8,073 nt of DNA from Chthonomonas sp. UBA2017 (GTDB lineage: Bacteria > Armatimonadota > Fimbriimonadia > Fimbriimonadales > Fimbriimonadaceae), in assembly GCA_002335425.1 (NCBI GenBank), contig DDCB01000007.1:1-8073 (forward strand), given 5' to 3'. The notes under the pieces are model-generated. The model ran no database searches, was not told where the DNA came from, and was given only the letters and a program-made list of their open reading frames with translations. Made by a program: the position numbers and the translations under genes. Shown here piece by piece: positions 5,863-8,073 of this stretch (position 1 is the stretch's first letter; every line of letters begins with the position of its first letter).

Positions 5863-8073
5863 ATGATCAAGATTCATCAATTCGCACGGCCGATGGCGGT
5901 CCTGGCGGGAGCCCTAGTAGTGGGCAGCGCCTACTCCGTCGTGCAAGATAGCGTGACATTTGGTCCGTTTAGTCCCGCCATTGGGACATCAACGGCCGTC
6001 ACGTCGGGCACCCTTTTCACCAACGTTTTCACCGTCACCGGCTATACGCTCGGTCGCATCGACTACAGCGGCAATACGGTGGAGATCAACGGAACCACCA
6101 ACGACTTCGTCAATGACACGTTCATGCGAGTCACCTATCCGGGCGGAACACCATTTTCGCAAAAGAATATTTCCACCATCACGAGCTATACAGGAACGGT
6201 CACCTTTAGCGGCCTGATGTTTGTCAATGCCGGGGCGATCGCGCCCTTCGGAGGCGGGACTTGGCAGTTCCACTTCGTCAACCGAATTGATGACGCGCCG
6301 ACCGGCCAGCTCGACAATACGATGAACATCACGTTCAATCTGACCGACGAGCCGTTGGTCGACCCGACGCCCATCGCGACGTACAATCCACTCGCGGACG
6401 GAGTGACGACCGATGCGCAAACCTACACGGCTGGGCAAGTCAACTGGTACAAGATCGTACTGCCGACGGGGACCTCGCAAACCCGGTACCTCGACCTGGA
6501 CACCGAGACGTCGACAACCGCAACCGCTCTGACGGCGCTCGCCATCTGGAACACGGCCGGAGCGGTGATCGCGTTTGACACCGTCGATGGTAGCGGTAGC
6601 CTTTCGCAGCTTACTTTTGGTGCTACGGCCAATCCTCGACCGCGGTTTACGACCGGCGCGAATACCATCAGCCAACTCTACACCGGTCGAGACGGTAATC
6701 TCGCTGCGGGGACCTATTACGTCTCGGTCACGCGGACGACTGCGACCTACGGCGACGGATACTCCGCAACGAGCACCAGTACCGGAACGGCATCTATCAC
6801 ATTCCGAGCCAGCTACAACACGGCGAGCGGAATTCCGGATGCCGTGGACTTGGGCACCCTGAGCGTCGGTTCGGTCACTCAGACCTTTACAAACATTCCG
6901 TTCGAAGTGAAGTGGTACAAATTCACGCTCGACGCCCCGGTGAATCTCTCGCGATTCTTGGATATCCACCAGCCCAGCGTGAATCAGAACTACGACTATG
7001 TTCTGTTCGACAATAGTGGCAACCCGCTGAACTACGTCAACGGGCCTTCCACGCCGGGTGCGAACTCGCCCTACTTCTCGTTTGGCGGGCAAGACAACAT
7101 CCGAGCCGCAGCTTCGAACACCCGAGCTTTTGCGGGTCACGACGGCAACCTCGCCGCCGGAACCTACTGGCTCGCAGTGGCACGCGTCGGATTGACGATT
7201 GCCGCTCCATTCAACGTGACGACCACCTCGACCGTCACGGTTGCCAACGTCCCGGTCCAATTCACTCTCGGGGATGTCACTCCGCCGGCTGTACTCTATG
7301 CGCAACGGTTGAGTTCGATTTCGCAATTCCCATGGCTGGGAACTGGGGCGAGCACCTTCTACGGCATTCTCTCCGGAACCGACAATTACGATCGACAACT
7401 CGCGGATGACTTCACGATCTCCGATCCGGGCGGCTGGACTGTCAGCACGGTGGAGGGTCAATTCACTCGGGCAACGGAAACGGTCTTCCCAACCAACGTT
7501 CGAGTGACGTTCTTCCAAAACTCGGGCGGAGTCCCGGGAACGCAGGTCGCGTCCGAAGTTGTTCCGTGGGCGAGCGTGACGAACGTAGATGGCGGCATCT
7601 TTGGCACCGCGAACGTGCTGAGCCGATATCGAGTCCCGATCACGCCGGTGAACCTGGCTTCCGGTTCGTACTTTGTTTCGATCCAGCCATACAGCCCAGG
7701 CCCGACAACGACGGCGAATTCGTTCTGGTTCTCTAGCACGCCCAACAGCCCAGTCGTCGGAGCCCCGTTCGCCTATCGCAAGGGTCCAGACACCAGTGGC
7801 GCGCTGGATGCAACCTGGCCTACCGATTGGACGGCTTCGGGAAGCGGCGTCTTCTCCGTGCCTCACGACCTGACGATGCGGCTGGAAGGAACGGTCAACG
7901 CTCCTTCGAACGTGGTTTCGGGCACCGTGGACTTCGGTCAGCTGACGGCTGCTTACAACACCGGCGCGAACCTGCCGACCTCGATCCCGGTCTCGTTCCG
8001 CGACGGTGGAAACAGCGAAATTGCAACGGGTTCGGCGACCTACGATCCGGTGACGGGTGCGTTCAGCGCCTCG
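5863..8073 (+). CDS. Large secreted multidomain beta-rich protein, 3'-truncated by window edge
   Basis: An open frame of 737 codons with no stop before the right edge. ATG 5863 follows a strong Shine-Dalgarno sequence and opens a signal peptide: K3, H5 and R9, hydrophobic core about residues 11-22, likely cut near AYS (23-25). There is no cysteine in the visible part, which is rich in Thr, Ser, Asn and Gly, as in exported surface proteins. Four regions follow. Residues 28-165 form a beta-sandwich-like domain ending in GGTWQFHFVNRIDD (131-144), loosely like proprotein-convertase P domains. Residues 171-316 and 326-468 are two copies of one domain (V.WYK start, DGNLAAGTY near the end), resembling bacterial pre-peptidase/PPC-type beta domains. 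Residues 505-676 start with DRQLADDFTI and contain a VTVYG-like edge, a domain type seen in secreted proteins of Armatimonadota and planctomycetes. A new domain begins at about 683 (VSGTVDFGQL) and resembles a carboxypeptidase-regulatory-like fold. An anchor or dockerin-like end may lie beyond the window. No catalytic motif is seen; a structural, adhesive or binding role is likely. Confidence 0.85.
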   Translation, partial: MIKIHQFARPMAVLAGALVVGSAYSVVQDSVTFGPFSPAIGTSTAVTSGTLFTNVFTVTGYTLGRIDYSGNTVEINGTTNDFVNDTFMRVTYPGGTPFSQKNISTITSYTGTVTFSGLMFVNAGAIAPFGGGTWQFHFVNRIDDAPTGQLDNTMNITFNLTDEPLVDPTPIATYNPLADGVTTDAQTYTAGQVNWYKIVLPTGTSQTRYLDLDTETSTTATALTALAIWNTAGAVIAFDTVDGSGSLSQLTFGATANPRPRFTTGANTISQLYTGRDGNLAAGTYYVSVTRTTATYGDGYSATSTSTGTASITFRASYNTASGIPDAVDLGTLSVGSVTQTFTNIPFEVKWYKFTLDAPVNLSRFLDIHQPSVNQNYDYVLFDNSGNPLNYVNGPSTPGANSPYFSFGGQDNIRAAASNTRAFAGHDGNLAAGTYWLAVARVGLTIAAPFNVTTTSTVTVANVPVQFTLGDVTPPAVLYAQRLSSISQFPWLGTGASTFYGILSGTDNYDRQLADDFTISDPGGWTVSTVEGQFTRATETVFPTNVRVTFFQNSGGVPGTQVASEVVPWASVTNVDGGIFGTANVLSRYRVPITPVNLASGSYFVSIQPYSPGPTTTANSFWFSSTPNSPVVGAPFAYRKGPDTSGALDATWPTDWTASGSGVFSVPHDLTMRLEGTVNAPSNVVSGTVDFGQLTAAYNTGANLPTSIPVSFRDGGNSEIATGSATYDPVTGAFSAS
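6373..7266 (+). repeat. Tandem pair of about 145-residue domains within the large secreted protein
   Basis: Copy 1 covers residues 171-316 (6373-6810) and copy 2 residues 326-468 (6838-7266). Shared landmarks are QVNWYKIVL (192-200) against EVKWYKFTL (348-356), an IWNTAG/LFDNSG strand (228-233 and 381-386), and GRDGNLAAGTYYVSV against GHDGNLAAGTYWLAV, encoded from 6685 and 7135. A Thr/Ser-rich linker and a closing strand follow each. Only the DGNLAAGTY block is almost identical; the rest has diverged widely, so this is an old internal duplication and not a recent one. Confidence 0.75.

Noticed and set aside
5989..7866. A 625-codon open frame on the minus strand opposite the large secreted protein gene
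   Set aside because: Its product is rich in Arg, Gly, Asp and Val with no domain or motif, it has no plausible start region, and it lies wholly antisense to a frame with a strong ribosome-binding site, a signal peptide and repeated domains. It is a shadow created by codon bias.
1..8073. Defence island, CRISPR array, mobile element or biosynthetic cluster
   Set aside because: No regularly spaced repeats, transposase, integrase, nuclease, toxin-antitoxin pair or biosynthetic enzyme set is present. The DprA-like gene alone does not make a defence system.

Overview
This 8,073-base window looks like ordinary chromosome from a GC-rich bacterium with a large secreted, beta-rich proteome. Two of the six coding regions start with a signal peptide, and the biggest one (at the right edge) is a cysteine-free, Thr/Ser/Asn-rich extracellular protein built of tandem domains. 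That architecture, the presence of start sites without a Shine-Dalgarno sequence, and the gene content would fit an Armatimonadota/Fimbriimonadia-type or planctomycete-like organism. This is a style-based inference, with no marker gene to confirm it. I see no tRNA, rRNA, CRISPR array, transposase, integrase or phage gene.

Layout. Plus strand, 1-644: the 3' part of a DprA-like (SLOG/Rossmann) gene, open at the left edge, followed at once by a small GC hairpin. Plus strand, 711-1745: tdh, a complete zinc-dependent L-threonine 3-dehydrogenase. Its stop codon overlaps the stop of a convergent gene in a shared CTAG. Minus strand, 5633 down to 1742: three genes read in the order S9 prolyl-oligopeptidase-like peptidase (5633-3600), a small secreted protein of unrecognised function (3507-2797), a strong hairpin terminator (2774-2744), then a TPR-repeat protein (2659-1742). 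Plus strand, 5863-8073: a large secreted multidomain protein that runs off the right edge; it diverges from the S9 gene across a 229-base, relatively AT-rich intergenic region.

How the genes work together: tdh (threonine to 2-amino-3-oxobutyrate) and the S9 peptidase (final breakdown of oligopeptides) are both amino-acid/peptide catabolism, but they lie on opposite strands and there is no adjacent kbl, so no pathway operon is evident. The most interesting non-coding signal is a 14-base element, GGTAANCTGGGACC, found immediately upstream of the start codons of both tdh and the S9 gene, on opposite strands. With a TACAAT box 7 bases before the ATG of the secreted-protein gene, it suggests promoter -10 elements driving leaderless or nearly leaderless mRNAs. 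I found no convincing undescribed multi-gene system in the window.
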